DNA of 64,000 nt from contig KE546967.1 in assembly GCA_000442125.1 (NCBI GenBank), positions 1 to 64,000 on the forward strand, read 5' to 3'. The DNA comes from Opeltia flavorubescens. Lineage: Eukaryota; Ascomycota; Lecanoromycetes; Teloschistales; Teloschistaceae. The position numbers and the translations under genes were made by a program. Positions 1 to 11,539 of the stretch are shown in pieces. Under the pieces are notes generated by a model that saw nothing but the letters and a program-made list of their open reading frames with translations, made no database searches and had not been told where the DNA came from. Position 1 is the stretch's first letter. Each line of letters starts with the position of its first letter.

Positions 1-101
1 ACCCTAACCCTAACCCTAACCCTAACCCTAACCCTAACCCTAACCCTAACCCTAACCCTAACCCTAACCCTAACCCTAACCCTAACCCTAACCCTAACCC
101 T
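1..101. repeat. Telomeric repeat array
   Basis: Uninterrupted CCCTAA units, about 17 copies, begin at base 1 and stop at a sharp junction with unique sequence. This is the C-rich strand of the TTAGGG telomere used by most filamentous ascomycetes, so the window starts at a true chromosome end and its coordinates run inward. Confidence 0.98.
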
Positions 102-1740
102 CGGCTTCATAGCGAGCGTTTGGGGTGGGTGATGATGGTTGATTACTCCTCGGAGACGAAAGATGCAAGTTGTAGCTGAATCGATTCCAGGCTCTAGTAA
201 GAGACCTGAGCAGACCCCGGCTAGGTGTATCTATAGGGGAAGATGGTCTCGGAGAGGGAGTACGCTGGATCTTGCGTGGTGACCCTATATCGGTCGTTAG
301 CGAGTAAAACCTGGATTGCAGATAGATCGATTAGTGCCCGAACTTGCCTATAGGCGAGTTCGGGCCCTATAAACGAACGAAAGGATACATACCAACTAGA
401 TCTTAGTTCTCCCTTTCGAGGGTAGGAGGGATGACTGCAGGAGGGGGAGTGGTCTGCACGATGGCTGTATTAGGAGGTAGGCCTGTGGCTGCAGTTACTG
501 TGGATGAGTTTCGAGCGATAGATTCGGATTGTGCAGTCGGCGCTCCTGTTCGGCGAGCTGTAAGATTCGCTTGATTAGCCCGTTGCCGTAAGAGTCGCTA
601 TGTACGTTTCTCTTCATCATTAAGGATAATAGAGGACCTTTTCTGTTTACCCATTGGAGCGTTCCTAAAGGAAGGGGATAAGATAGAACAAGAAGGCGAG
701 AAGGGGGACACGAACATATGGGACGAAAGGATGCAAGGGTTCCATTTTGGGAGAATAATACCAGGGATATAAAATGAGAGAAGGATGATTTTCACGCTTG
801 ATCCTAAAGATCGAACTTGATTGGCAGTTCGAGATTTGAAGGGTCTTAGGGGCGTGGGAGTTCGATGACAAATCCGCGCTTGATTCTAAAAATCGGTTAT
901 AATTGGTCGATGCATTGTTGACATCCTGCACGGACCATCAACAATCCGAACGTCGAAAGTCGATGACGGGGGAAGATCAGATTGAAAACTGGCAACGTTC
1001 ACTGGCAAGTAGAGATGATAACAAGGAAGTGACGGAATGTTTTATGTAAGAGGGTTCTGCAGACTTCTCCAGTTGAAAGTTTTTCCATCCGAGATCAGAT
1101 GGGCGTGGTAGGTGGGATGAGAATCCCGCGGTCGCAGAAAGAAAAGTTCGAAATTTTCTCTAAGTCCCACACCCAACCTCAAGTTAAGTTACGTTATTTG
1201 CGATCATCATTATCAGCGATTATTATTAAAGAAAAAATATTAAAATAGATCTAGTTGCTATATACGCTCGAATTTTATTGGTTAATTCGAATTTTTCATT
1301 CGATCTATAATTTCGACGTGCGGGTTGGGTTGAGAATAATCCAAGATTTAGCACCGGATTTTAGAGCTGTTTGAATATAATTAATAAAAAGCACGTGAAA
1401 GCAAATATTCTCGGAGAATCACTGGATATTAATTTTCTATCGATTATTCTGGTACCTGCAATCGAATCTATCAGAAAAACTTATTAAAACTATTTCCGTT
1501 CACAATAAAAGATTGTATGGAAGCATTTCCCGATATACGAAAACTTCACCACTATATTGCAATCCTCAAAAGTTTCGATTGATTCCGAACGGTTGTAACG
1601 AACGTGAGATTTGATTATTACCTCAGCTTGAACAAGCGCTGACACAGCATTGGTCATTGATTCATTTCTTATATACTCTTATTCCCCTTAATCATTTATC
1701 GAAGTCCCCCAAGATTGCGCATTCTCACGAATTTACTTCT
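102..1740. other. Subtelomeric stretch without a recognisable gene
   Basis: Open frames here are at most about 90 codons and resemble no known protein. The part from about 1190 to 1620 is markedly AT-rich. A hairpin near 336 is listed separately. I see no telomere-linked helicase or transposon. Confidence 0.5.
336..365. repeat. Near-perfect inverted repeat (hairpin)
   Basis: The arm GCCCGAACTTGCC (336-348) and the arm GGCGAGTTCGGGC (353-365) pair with a single mismatch across a four-base TATA loop. It lies about 235 bp from the telomere junction. It could be a structural element, a terminator-like hairpin or chance. Confidence 0.6.
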
Positions 1741-1774
1741 CAAGTATACATTCACAGCCAGCTCAACGGGTTAG

Positions 1775-2794
1775 ATGCTCCCGGTAGTAAACAATCTTTA
1801 TTCGTCTTGGGAAGTTATTGGCCGCATCGATGATATTTCCAGATCATCGAAGAATATATGTTATCTCTGGATCTTCCATCAAAGAGATTGCGCAATTTCA
1901 AAGACACTTATCAAGAGGAGCCAATGTTCACATGGCTGCTCTAGGGGCACAGCTCACAAGAGCATCATGTCTTCGGCTTCTCGGAGACTCGATGGAATCG
2001 AATTACTGATGGACTTATCACTATCGGATCGAATATCTCTCAATCCTTTCTTAACACGTGGTGGAATGATGCTGCAACCATTTGTATCAGGTTGCTGATA
2101 CTTTTGACCAGCTCATGCAGCGATTATGGACTGATTGCTATAGTATCTGTAGAGCTGAGCACTGTGGAAGGAAGTATGGTCACTTCTACTGTGACCACGA
2201 TTGGGGAGATCCTCAGTTGGCAACTCTTATTCGCATTTCATAACTAAGTCATTGCTAGCAAGCAGTCTTCTATTACCTTCCACTAATCGTGCATTGCCAT
2301 CTGGTTGTGCTGTTTAGTTTGTGATCAACCTGTTTAGCAATACGCAGCTAAAACCTCGACTATCTCAATGCGCCACCGACAGAATTCGATGATGAACATA
2401 TCATTTCACTCCTTGAACAGTGCACATTCCATTGCACCAGGTCCGCAATCCCTAACTGATATGGTTGAGATGCCATTGTTCATCCCCTCGTATGGCTGAA
2501 TGATCGACATGAGTGCCGAAGATTAGCCGATTCCGCAACTTAGACCCTGAGCACATTCCACACCTTCGACTCGAATACTTTCATGCGCCACCGATAGATT
2601 TCATTTTTGACAACAGTCTTGTATTTCTGGATGCATTGGAGCGTATTTGTCTTCTTTACAATATCGAACTATGCTGTTGTGGTTGTCCCAGGTCGATTTT
2701 CAATTCCGGCGACGGTGACCACAGCTATGCGACACCGATGAATTGCAAACTTGACGACAGTCTATCTTCCCTAGAGGAACTCAAGCTCGTTTGA
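1775..2794 (+). other. Coding-like but degraded tract
   Basis: Short open frames shift between frames. One (1818-2009) contains Arg-Gly-Ala-Asn-Val-His, similar to the loop of an ankyrin repeat. Another (2513-2794, 93 codons) reads as a plausible soluble segment rich in His, Leu and Cys. A third short run near 2150-2245 codes Cys/His-rich residues. No full gene could be assembled. My reading is a decayed subtelomeric gene, possibly of ankyrin type. Confidence 0.25.
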
Positions 2795-3253
2795 GCGATG
2801 ATAGAGTCTGTTACCCGTCAAGAGAAGGCAGTGATATCGCCTAATATCGCAATTCCCAGTAGCTGAGACATGGAATACCGTACGTGTTGGGAATCTGCAA
2901 TCGCATCAAGCTTTGGAAGATTGTAGGAGATGTCCACCGGCTCTACGTTGCTGCTCTGTTGGATGGCCCATGTCATTCGACGAAGAATTGACGACATCTG
3001 GATTGAGCTCCTGGGAACAGATTGAGTATCTAGAAACAACATCTACCGTGGCAGACTGATATCCATGATCACGGTCGACCGGAGCGTGGATCATGCAATA
3101 CGCATGGACAGTAGACCAGTTGATGAAGTTGTCACGATTGGTGAAAGCCCTTGATCTCTTTGTCGTATGATGAGAAAAGACACACGATCGGATGACCGTG
3201 GAAACCCTCGCTAACGGTGACTGAGATAAATCATCTCATCGAGAACGGTCGCA

Positions 3254-3637
3254 GTGATCGAAATCGAAGAAGCTCTGACAGTGGTGCCAGTAGATGAATC
3301 AAGACTCGCACTGCAAAGTAGCGACAGCAGAGGTATACCGAATGAATGCGATGTTCAAAGGTTCGTCCGCATCACGATCTGGATAGTAGTCAGACGATTG
3401 GAGACCCTAATGGACGAGGAAGCGATGGATTCTACTGAAATACTTGAGCTTAAGAGGATATGGGCGGACCTACATAGCCTCATTGCTGATGGATCGCCTC
3501 GTTACCTGCTGAAAATTCTTGATGATGAGCGAACAGAACCTCGAAATGTGACAGCAGGCGCAAACATATCACGAGCTCAAAGCAGTCTCATCGATGCATT
3601 GAAGATGGCGGGATCTTGTAGACGATACCTAGGATAA
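3254..3637 (+). CDS. Hypothetical protein, possibly a fragment
   Basis: This 127-codon frame starts at ATG and is rich in Glu, Leu and Arg. The segment around Leu-Lys-Arg-Ile-Trp-Ala-Asp-Leu-His looks helical. I recognise no domain, signal peptide or membrane segment. A diverged second copy of part of the same DNA lies about 600 bp downstream, where the frame is not kept open. That suggests this is one unit of an older, larger coding sequence that is decaying. It could also be a chance frame. Confidence 0.25.
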   Translation: MIEIEEALTVVPVDESRLALQSSDSRGIPNECDVQRFVRITIWIVVRRLETLMDEEAMDSTEILELKRIWADLHSLIADGSPRYLLKILDDERTEPRNVTAGANISRAQSSLIDALKMAGSCRRYLG

Positions 3638-4200
3638 GTGACTGAGGACAGTTCCTGGAATCAACAACTAAGAATGCTATCTACCAACGAAGATTCGTGT
3701 TCATGATCACGGTTAATCGGAATGTAAGACACGAGTTGCGCAGGGCGAATAAGGTGTCATGGATGGTGGGAACTTCCAATCTGTTCCATCATCGCATACT
3801 TGAGAGCGGACATGCGACTAGAGGAATTAGATAGCCATCATGAACGATGACTGAAACAATAGATGATATATAGTAGATTGAATTGCGAATTGCCTCTTAC
3901 AGTAGTGCCGAAAGACAGATGAGAACTTGCGCCGCAGAGCAGCGGCTTCGTAGGTATCCTTGAAGTCATGTACGTAGCCATCGCGATACTGCTGTATTTC
4001 AGATGAATGCGAAATCCGAAGGTATGACCCACGTCACGATCCAGACGCAGTCAAAAGATAAGATGTCCCACTGGACGAATGAACGACACGGTTCGTTTGA
4101 ATGGTTGATCTCGAGACTTTCATGGGCAAATCTACAGCCTCAGTGCTCATGGTCACCCTACTACCAGCTGAAGCTCGGTAATCCAAAGCCAGATACTTTT
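3254..4200 (+). repeat. Diverged local direct duplication
   Basis: DNA from about 3280 to 3560 resembles DNA from about 3895 to 4190 in the same order. Matching landmarks are 'cagtggtgcc' against 'cagtagtgcc', 'gaatgcgatgttcaaaggt' against 'gaatgcgaaatccgaaggt', and 'gcggacctacatagcctcat' against 'gggcaaatctacagcctcag'. The copies are strongly diverged and neither matches a family I know. Confidence 0.5.
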
Positions 4201-4299
4201 TAGATGAATGGGGCATTACATGATTGTCACTTGAGGAAATACAGAGTGCAAGTAAAGGAAACATAACAAGACCTGGTAGATTCGTGAACACAGTTGCGT

Positions 4300-5150
4300 G
4301 AACTCATACTGACACAGATCGGTGGTGCATTCAGCAGAAGAGACGGCGAAGCTTGCAATCAATGAACATAAAATGAACGTCCACGCCGGAGATGTAGAAA
4401 ACTCGGTCGGAGCCCATTGCAGAAACCGTCAAAGCAGGTTACTCACCGCGAGTTTCAATTTCGATCCACTCAACACCAGCGCATGTGAGATAGTCAAGTG
4501 ATGCGCAAAGACTTCTGACGGGTGCGTTGCAGGATGTAGATTCCGGCACCGTGGCCAGTCGACTGATGGCGAAGAATGTCCCAGTTCGCTGCTCACCAAT
4601 GTACGGTTGGGAATCTGATTGCTAGGAATTGAAATTATGGACGATTCAAGTCAACGACAAGGCACTTTGAATGTAACCTCATTTGAATATGACAGTATGG
4701 ACAGCGGCACTGTCCTGTACGTCAACCATCCTGACGATGAGAGACAATATGATCAATAAGTGAAGGAAGAAAGATCTAGGTTGGGATGAGCCAATAGCCT
4801 GTAGATACCCGATGCGGTCCCTCCGAGACCTGCAGATACTGTGATGGCGCGAGGAAGCATCAGGTGCTTGCTTCAAGATACATTGCCTGATACGCTTGGT
4901 ATGTAGAAAAGGGTAATTTTGCGAGCCAAGTGAGGCGGCAAGGCGAGGAATAGAAAGGCGTATCAAAGGAGTACAAGAAACCCTCTCTATCGCTGGAAGT
5001 CACCTTGGAGGCTTGGTGATGGCTGTGACACAGAGAATCGAGAGCGATGAGGAGCTAACCATTCTCGTGAAGCATGAAAGGGTAGAGGAAGGGAAATGAT
5101 AACGTGCTTTAGTGAAGTATCATGACACTGCAACGGAAGCGATCTGGCGG
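4300..5150. other. No gene seen
   Basis: Only short open frames (up to about 95 codons) with no recognisable domains. Nothing else stands out. Confidence 0.4.
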
Positions 5151-5153
5151 AAT

Positions 5154-6189
5154 TCAATGGACGAACAGGACAGGTGAAGGAGGATTTGCATACATGGAGC
5201 ACGCGTTGTAGCAGCTAGCTGTTCGCTCGATGCTATCATAAGCTATAACTAGACCTTGACAACAACATTCGGAGAACAGCTCCGTCCTCGTAACGCCTAC
5301 ATCCAATTCCGTCCTTCCCAGAGAACTCGTTGACGAAACGAGGATATCCTTCGACAATATGTCTCCACAATCTAGACGATGCGCTTTTGGCCACGAGATC
5401 CTCCAACCCCCCAACGGGCTTCTACGAGGCAGCAAGGGTATCGGCAGAGGTCGCTGCTTTGTATCTGCGGAATGAAGCAACCGTCCTGGCACCGCTTGCA
5501 CAGGGAAGCGCGAGGTCGGTAGTGAGGTGGAGAAGGATCTGCTTGCGTAGTTGTGATCACCGTTGTTGGGCTCCAGATTGGGTTTTTCGGCACGCGCCCA
5601 TCGAGGAGACATTGTGATCGTTGGTCGGATACTAGGAAGAGAAGACGCAGCTGTGAGTGGGTTCAACGGGAGCCGCGAAGACACCGGCCGTAAGGTAGAG
5701 AGGATGGTTGCTTGATCTGGCGGAAAGAGGGTACAAAAGGTAGGATTGGGAGAGAAGAAACGTGGTGGTAAAGCTGTAAGACAGGGGCGGAGGATTGATA
5801 TAGTATGCGACGGACACGGACAAGGAATAGGTAAAGATCCTGTAGGACTGTTAGACAATTCCCAAAGCCATGTGATGGAACAGCAGACCACGGTGGAATT
5901 ATACCTGTCGGTGATGGCTTCGCTCTTCGGTGATTGTCCATCGGAAGTTCTCGCCGCGGGTTTGCAGGTAACTGATGCCATTGACCTTCTGACCCAGCAT
6001 GTTTCACAAGGAATCGTCTGCTCAGGAACCGACGGCGGCGAAGGGGACAGCAGTCACGGTATGTGTGGTGTAGATTGCCGATTGATCATGCGCAACGCGG
6101 ACGAGGCTGAGTGGGAGTGCGTACTGAGATCGGAGTGTGTAGAGGTGGACGGCTGGGACAATGATCAGTTGAAAAAGCCAGTCTGGTGA
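5154..6189. other. Region open on both strands, coding status unclear
   Basis: On the minus strand a 275-codon frame (5154-5981) is open, and on the plus strand a 147-codon frame (5746-6189) overlaps it. The minus product is rich in Pro, Ser and Arg without a domain. The plus product has a mixed composition with a helical-looking middle part. The base composition lacks stops on several frames, so long frames are expected here by chance. Neither is a convincing gene; if one is real I would favour the plus-strand frame slightly. Confidence 0.2.
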
Positions 6190-6293
6190 GGAGAAAACGC
6201 AGCTGAAGGCTTACTACCATGGAGTTTTGGTTGACCGTGCCTCTACTCCCTAACAGCAGCACCCTTTGTACCCGCCACCTATGAAAAGGTTCT

Positions 6294-6331
6294 CCTCTGT
6301 CCATGACATCTTCCTCTGTCCATGACATCTT
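6294..6331. repeat. 19-bp tandem duplication
   Basis: The unit CCTCTGTCCATGACATCTT occurs twice head to tail, starting at 6294 and 6313, with perfect identity. It looks like a recent slippage or repair duplication in the subtelomere. Confidence 0.8.
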
Positions 6332-6879
6332 CCTGTCTACCACTAGAAGGCTGGGTCTTGTATCCCTCACAGCGTTGATGACCATGAATTGCTGTACGGC
6401 GCCAGCGACGCTCGTTATCCATAGCACTCCCAGACAGATCTGGATCAAGCCATTCAGTTGTAGAAGGTAATCCTTGTGCGAAGGTGTGATCTCGAGGGTG
6501 AGGGTGTCAGGGCTACCTCGATCGGATCGAAGGCTCCTCCCGCTCCTGTGTGTAGTGGCGGTTTCCAGCTCCGGGCCATCGATGGCGCTCCGAAGGGAGC
6601 TGTCGTATTAGGGGTGGGCAGTGAGGAACCGCCATAGCGTGGAATCAAAGCGCAACTGGGTGGAACAGGGCCATGAACCGAATAGCAAAGGCAGACACCG
6701 AAGTAGAGACCAAGGGGCGGCGAGGTGGTAGATGCTGACAGGGAGTATGGGCGGCGCAGGGACCTTAGTGGTATGGATGTCGCAATGGGTCGCCGAGATC
6801 AAAGCCGATATGGTGGAAGGATGAGTTGGAGGGAAGGCCAATCAGCATGGTATAGGGTTCTCAGTCGTTGAGATGAAGG

Positions 6880-7900
6880 GAGGGCAGGGCCAATTGTAGA
6901 AAGGTGACTGGAAAGATGAGCTGGACAGCGGCTTGGCCCAGTTGTAGGATATCGGGCAGTAAGGAGGGCATGGAGAATCGTAGAAGATTGGCTGGAGAGG
7001 ATCGCAGGCAGCCCAGTTGGCAAAGGCCAAACGGGTCGGATGGTAGAGCCTGTTGTAGAAAGATGAGCTGGAGGGCAGGCCAAGTTGTCGGACGGTGAGT
7101 AGGATTGAGGGCAGGGCCAGGTGTAGGGAGATGAGCTGGAATGCAGATTTAGTCGTAGAATGGTGAGCTGGAGGGCGGAGTCAATTGTAGAAGGGCGGAC
7201 TTGATGGGCGGCAAGGTTTGTGGACGAGGAGCGAAGCGTTCGGATGGTAGGGCCTGTTGTAGGAGGTGAACTGAACGGCAGGCTTGAATGCAGGAAGGTA
7301 GGCTGAATGACAGGCTGAGTTGTGGACTAGTAAGGTTGTCGCATGGCGAGCCCTTTTGCAGGAGGGTGACTGGAGAGCATGGCTGGTTCAGTTGTAGACG
7401 GGCGTTCTAGCTCGGGGTAAGGTCTGTCGAAGAAGAGCGAAGGGATCGAATGGTAAGACCTGTCGTAGAAGGGCGGAGGGTTTAAATGGCAGTGCCAGCG
7501 TAGGATGGAGGTTGCGTGGCAGGCCTAGCTGTGTAATGGCGAGTTGAAGGGCAAGGGCTGTTGTAGGAAGGTAAGCTAGATTAAGAGCTCAGCTGTGGAC
7601 TGGTGCAGTGGTCGGATGGCAAACCCTGTTGTAGAAGGGTGACCGGAGAGGATGGCAGGCTCAATTATTGTACGATAAGCTGGATGGTAGGCCCAATTCT
7701 GGAATGGTGTGCTGGAGGGCAGGGCCCGGGTGTAGAGAGGCGGACGGGTTGGATGGTCAGCCCAGGTGTAGAAAGCTGTGTGGAAGGATGGCCGGCCCTG
7801 TTGTAGACTGGCGAACTGGCCGGATGGGAAGCCCGGTTGTAGCAGGATAGGCTGCAAGAGGGAGAGACTTGGTGGAGCTATGTAGCTGGAGCTGGAGCTG
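6880..7900. repeat. Degenerate minisatellite, unit about 34 bp
   Basis: A G-rich motif close to GTTGTAGAAGGGTGAGCTGG followed by AGGGCAGGCCCA recurs for about 1 kb. Successive 'TGTAGA'-like cores fall near 7048, 7082, 7117, 7150, 7184, 7217 and 7252, so the period is about 34 bp. Copies differ from each other by many substitutions and small length changes, so the array is old. Isolated units also occur upstream (near 6455). Because 34 is not a multiple of three the array keeps all frames partly open and creates long spurious reading frames on both strands. Confidence 0.8.
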
Positions 7901-9545
7901 GAAGGCAGGGAGACCAAGGCGGAGGTATGGGGCGGGATTGCGAGATGGCTCAGACAGAGCTTTGCGGCGGCCAAAGGAAGAGTGGGTGTCTGTGTTGGCT
8001 GGCGGTGCCTCTGACGGTGTGGTAGGTATGAGCTTGACAAGGACGTGGGTATGGCGGTAGCGTAGGTTGGAAGAGCATCGTGAGTGCATAGATGAGTCGC
8101 AGGAAGACTGAGGAGGCCTGTCGGAATCAAAGAAGGTCAGCAGAGCAGAGGACGCTGAGACAGTGGAGTACGACTCAAGCCGTGCGCCTATATCAAGGCG
8201 GTGTGTCATAGCCTAAGACGCTATGGGAAAGGCGTGAGGGACGAGAGCAACCATGGAAAGGTCAATTGAGAGCTTGATAAGACTGTCATTGACTTGACGA
8301 AACTTAAGCTCAGGAATTGACTTAGCAGCGAAAGATAAAAGTGAACGCCAAACATCAGCCAACACGGATCATCCCGCCTCCCGCGATGATCTCCCGCAGA
8401 GCCTCATGACAATTCTCTTGCTGCGAAGTACCAAGTACTGTCAGCGAGTACCAGACCAGTCCTACACGTCGTTGCATGCGTCTGCGTCTGCCATTGCATC
8501 TTCATTGCTCCTTACAGACGCCCTCATGAGGCCATGATAGTCCTCTAGAGCCATACCTGAGCGGTGGGTCGCTCGCAAAGGACTGTGCCTCTATTCCGTG
8601 GAGATTCGAAAGCCTTCGGTTGCCACAAGGTTCACGAACTCAGACTCCTCGAACACACACTGATCTACTCTATAGGTAGCTTCCTATAGCCCACACGAAC
8701 TGTCTCACCGCTACAGTCCCTCTCGAATGCCCCAAGCAGCGGCCTTCCCTGCTCCTCCCGCCAAAGAACCTCCAGCAGCCCCGACCGTACCCTGTAATCC
8801 TACCCCACTCCCAATCAAGAACTTATCTGCCAGAAAGAGAAGGATCAGAAGAGCGTGCTGTAGGCGTGGATAGGAAGGACACAATGAAGCGGGAAGGCCG
8901 TGCTTCAGGAAGAGTTTGGCTGGGAGGCGCTGCCATTGCGAGAATCGATGCTCTACTACGCCAGGCGCGTCAGAAATGGTCTACCGACACTCAGGCAGTC
9001 TCTACAATGATGGGAAATGACACAGGGTTGGCAGGGGCATTTGTGTGGAGGGGCCGAAACTTTCCCGCGGAGCAGCAGGCTCGTCAAGTGTCGACCTGCA
9101 CAGGAAAAGGTGGACACAACCTCTTTGGTCTCTGGCCCTTCGTTCTATATCTCAAGGGCATGGGGTCAGACTTACGAAGATGGTGTCGGTGCTAGGCGTC
9201 TTGGTTTCCTGCAGACCGGACTAGAGGCATGCGCGGATTCTTTGTCTCTCTTATGTCAGGCGATGTGGATCTCTGGATACTCGAAGGAGACAGTCGCAAG
9301 GCTCTACGGCTTCAATCTCCTTTAGTTGCTGTGCATGCATTAAGTAGAAATATTGAAGTAGTAGACCCATATCTGTAATCGATCAATTTATCTAGACTGC
9401 TCAAAGTTTCTGCTGTCATGCAGCCTGTTCAATGTCCTTCTGTTGTGCGAACATGCTAGCTCGAATCGTTCCCTCGATCCTCTGATTTCTCACCCTACGT
9501 CACTCGTCTCCCATCGTCGATGACGGCACTGCTTCCCACCCCATC
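7901..9545. other. No convincing gene
   Basis: After the minisatellite the sequence becomes ordinary. A 109-codon plus-strand frame (8866-9195) has no recognisable domain and overlaps an equally long frame. Nothing else is supported. Confidence 0.4.
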
Positions 9546-10298
9546 TCAACAACCACCCTCCACTCCGACACACCACTCCAGGTGATCAGCTGTTGCGTGG
9601 ACAACAGAAGCACCCATTGCTGAGCTTTGAACCATCGAGAACCCGCCGGGTGACGCAGCACCTTCAATCTTCTCTCCAGTCTTTCGTTTGGCTCTCTCCA
9701 ACCTCATGCCAATCATAGCTAGCCGACTGTGAAGCTCTCTGCAGGCATAGAGATCTTTCCTTCGGGACGGATCGACCAATGGACAAGAGTCCGGCGGGCA
9801 TGTCCTTATGGGTGGCGGATCAGGGAGCGAATAGTGGGCGGCTGAGCGAGGAGCGACCAACCAGTGACGGTCCCACACCCCCAAACAATCCACCAGGTAC
9901 TCCTTAAGCTCTTGGTAGTCGTCACACCGCTGATTGGGAGGCTTTGTAGAGTCGAAGGGATCTGGCCACGGAGCGTGGAGTTCGACAACAAGAGATCCGT
10001 CTTTAAGTTCTGTTGGGTCGACGATATCATTTTGATAGATTAGAGGCCCCTGGCCTCGAGCTTAGACCCATACCCTCTCATGGGACAGAACGAGGATCGA
10101 GGACTCGTTGCAGGGGTAAACCCAAAGGTATAAATCCATCATGATCTTTCCAAAGTCAAAGATGTCACAGCTTCCAAGACTGATCTGTGGAAAGACAAGA
10201 GTATCGAATGCTGACCTGTCGAAAGGACATGGACCATTCGACAGTGCTCGGAGTGGTCGAAGAGGTCCTTGCTGTGAGCTTCCGCAAGGAAGGGACAA
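9546..10298 (-). pseudogene. Hypothetical gene interrupted by a stop
   Basis: Two minus-strand open segments lie in the same frame: 10298-10062, and a downstream segment down to 9546 that has no ATG of its own until 9893. They are separated only by a TAA at about 10062-10064. The reading continues plausibly on both sides, with acidic/proline segments such as Val-Glu-Leu-His-Ala-Pro-Trp-Pro-Asp-Pro, then an Arg-rich helical part near the end. An intron spanning the stop was sought but no pair of splice sites kept the frame. I do not recognise the family. It could be a decayed gene, or a real gene with an unseen intron. Confidence 0.3.
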
Positions 10299-10672
10299 GG
10301 TTGCCCGAGTGGCGAGATCCAGCGCGGAATGAAAGTGTGACAGTGGCTAAGACACATAGTTTAATCGGTATTCGAATTCTCTGGTTCAAGGCGCCAATGC
10401 CGCGATTACGACAGACAATAGGACAAGAAGCCTTGAGCTGGGGAATATGACGAGAGAAGCTCACCACAGTTCATGGTAGGTCATACCCGTGTCTGCTCTA
10501 CTTTGCTGGAAGCTTAGCTAGCCATTGGCAGGNGTATCATATTCATCCACTACGACACCGAGGTCAGTAGTCGAGGTCAGATGGAAGAGGTACGTACATA
10601 TCAGCTCCGTAGATGACTGAAGGACAGGGCAGTGGCCAGTCCATGTAATTTGGCTGCATTATCTGCCACGAA

Positions 10673-10924
10673 CTACAGCAGCCCGCCCTCACAATCAGCT
10701 TCCAGGATGAGCACAATAATTCGGAGACGACGCTCCTCTCCGAGGAAGATCAGCATGTAATGAAGCAGAGTCCCACCATCGCGATGCGCGTGGGGCTCTC
10801 CCCACCGCACTAAAATGGCTGGACCGCCACTAACAGCAAGAAGGAGCGGAGTTGTACACATCAACGAGCAGAAGCAAGATTCAGTGCCTTTGATATTGCA
10901 TCGAACCGCGTGGTAAGCTCGCAA
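10673..10924 (-). pseudogene. Ankyrin-like fragment
   Basis: The 83-codon frame contains Thr-Pro-Leu-Leu-Leu-Ala-Val-Ser and then Asp-Gly-Gly-Thr-Leu-Leu-His-Tyr, which resemble the helix-1 start (TPLHxA) of two ankyrin repeats about 30 residues apart. No upstream or downstream exon could be joined. I read it as a remnant of an ankyrin-repeat gene. A chance resemblance is possible. Confidence 0.3.
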
Positions 10925-11539
10925 CTAGATGAGTCCCTCTCCTTGACCTCAAACTCTTTGGTGTCCAGTCCCATCTTGAATCATCCCCGTGCGTAAACGA
11001 CTCTTGACACCGTCCAGTAGAATAGTACGCGAACTCTGAGTCACCATCTCAAACCCAGTGGACATTGTCTAAAAAGCTGTAGGATGCATTTGTCCCAAGA
11101 TACCACAGTAGAATGTACCCCATGGTCCTCTAATCGATGTACTGATTACAGCTTCAGAGACTACAGATTAGGTGGTCAAAGCAATAATCATTCTATGTAG
11201 GTAGCCTGTTGAAGTCTAAACCATTAGGCACTCGATTATGGGATACCTCCTAAGGGAGCAGGTAACGTAAGAACAACGTTGGCACAGTATACGACTACAC
11301 ATTCTCACGAATCATTCACGAGGCAACAATCACATTCAGAACCAGGGGTCCACTTGTATCAGATGAAGACGAATGCATTGTACTATCTCCGATCATGGCT
11401 GCACACCAAGGAAGCGCCGAGGAAGCTGCACACCAAAGAGGCGCCGGAAAGGCTGCACGTCAAAGAGGCGCTGAGATGGGGCTGCTGACAGTCTAGGGGG
11501 TGTGTCCCAGCCTATGCGCCCCGGAGGCAGCCATCGACA
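10925..11539. other. Intergenic, with one short repeat
   Basis: No gene is supported. A 27-bp tandem repeat (listed separately) lies at its downstream end, just past the 3' end of the protease gene. Confidence 0.4.
11398..11478. repeat. 27-bp tandem repeat, three copies
   Basis: Units start with GCTGCAC at 11398, 11425 and 11452, an exact 27-bp spacing, with a few substitutions between copies. In the plus-strand frame they would encode three copies of Leu-His-(Thr/Val)-Lys-Glu-Ala, but the surrounding frame is short (69 codons), so I regard it as a minisatellite rather than protein sequence. Confidence 0.75.

Noticed and set aside
7576-8209. Long minus-strand frames (184 and 150 codons) rich in Pro, Ser and Thr
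   Set aside because: They run through the 34-bp minisatellite, whose G-rich units lack stops on the other strand; the two frames overlap and encode shifted versions of the same repeat.
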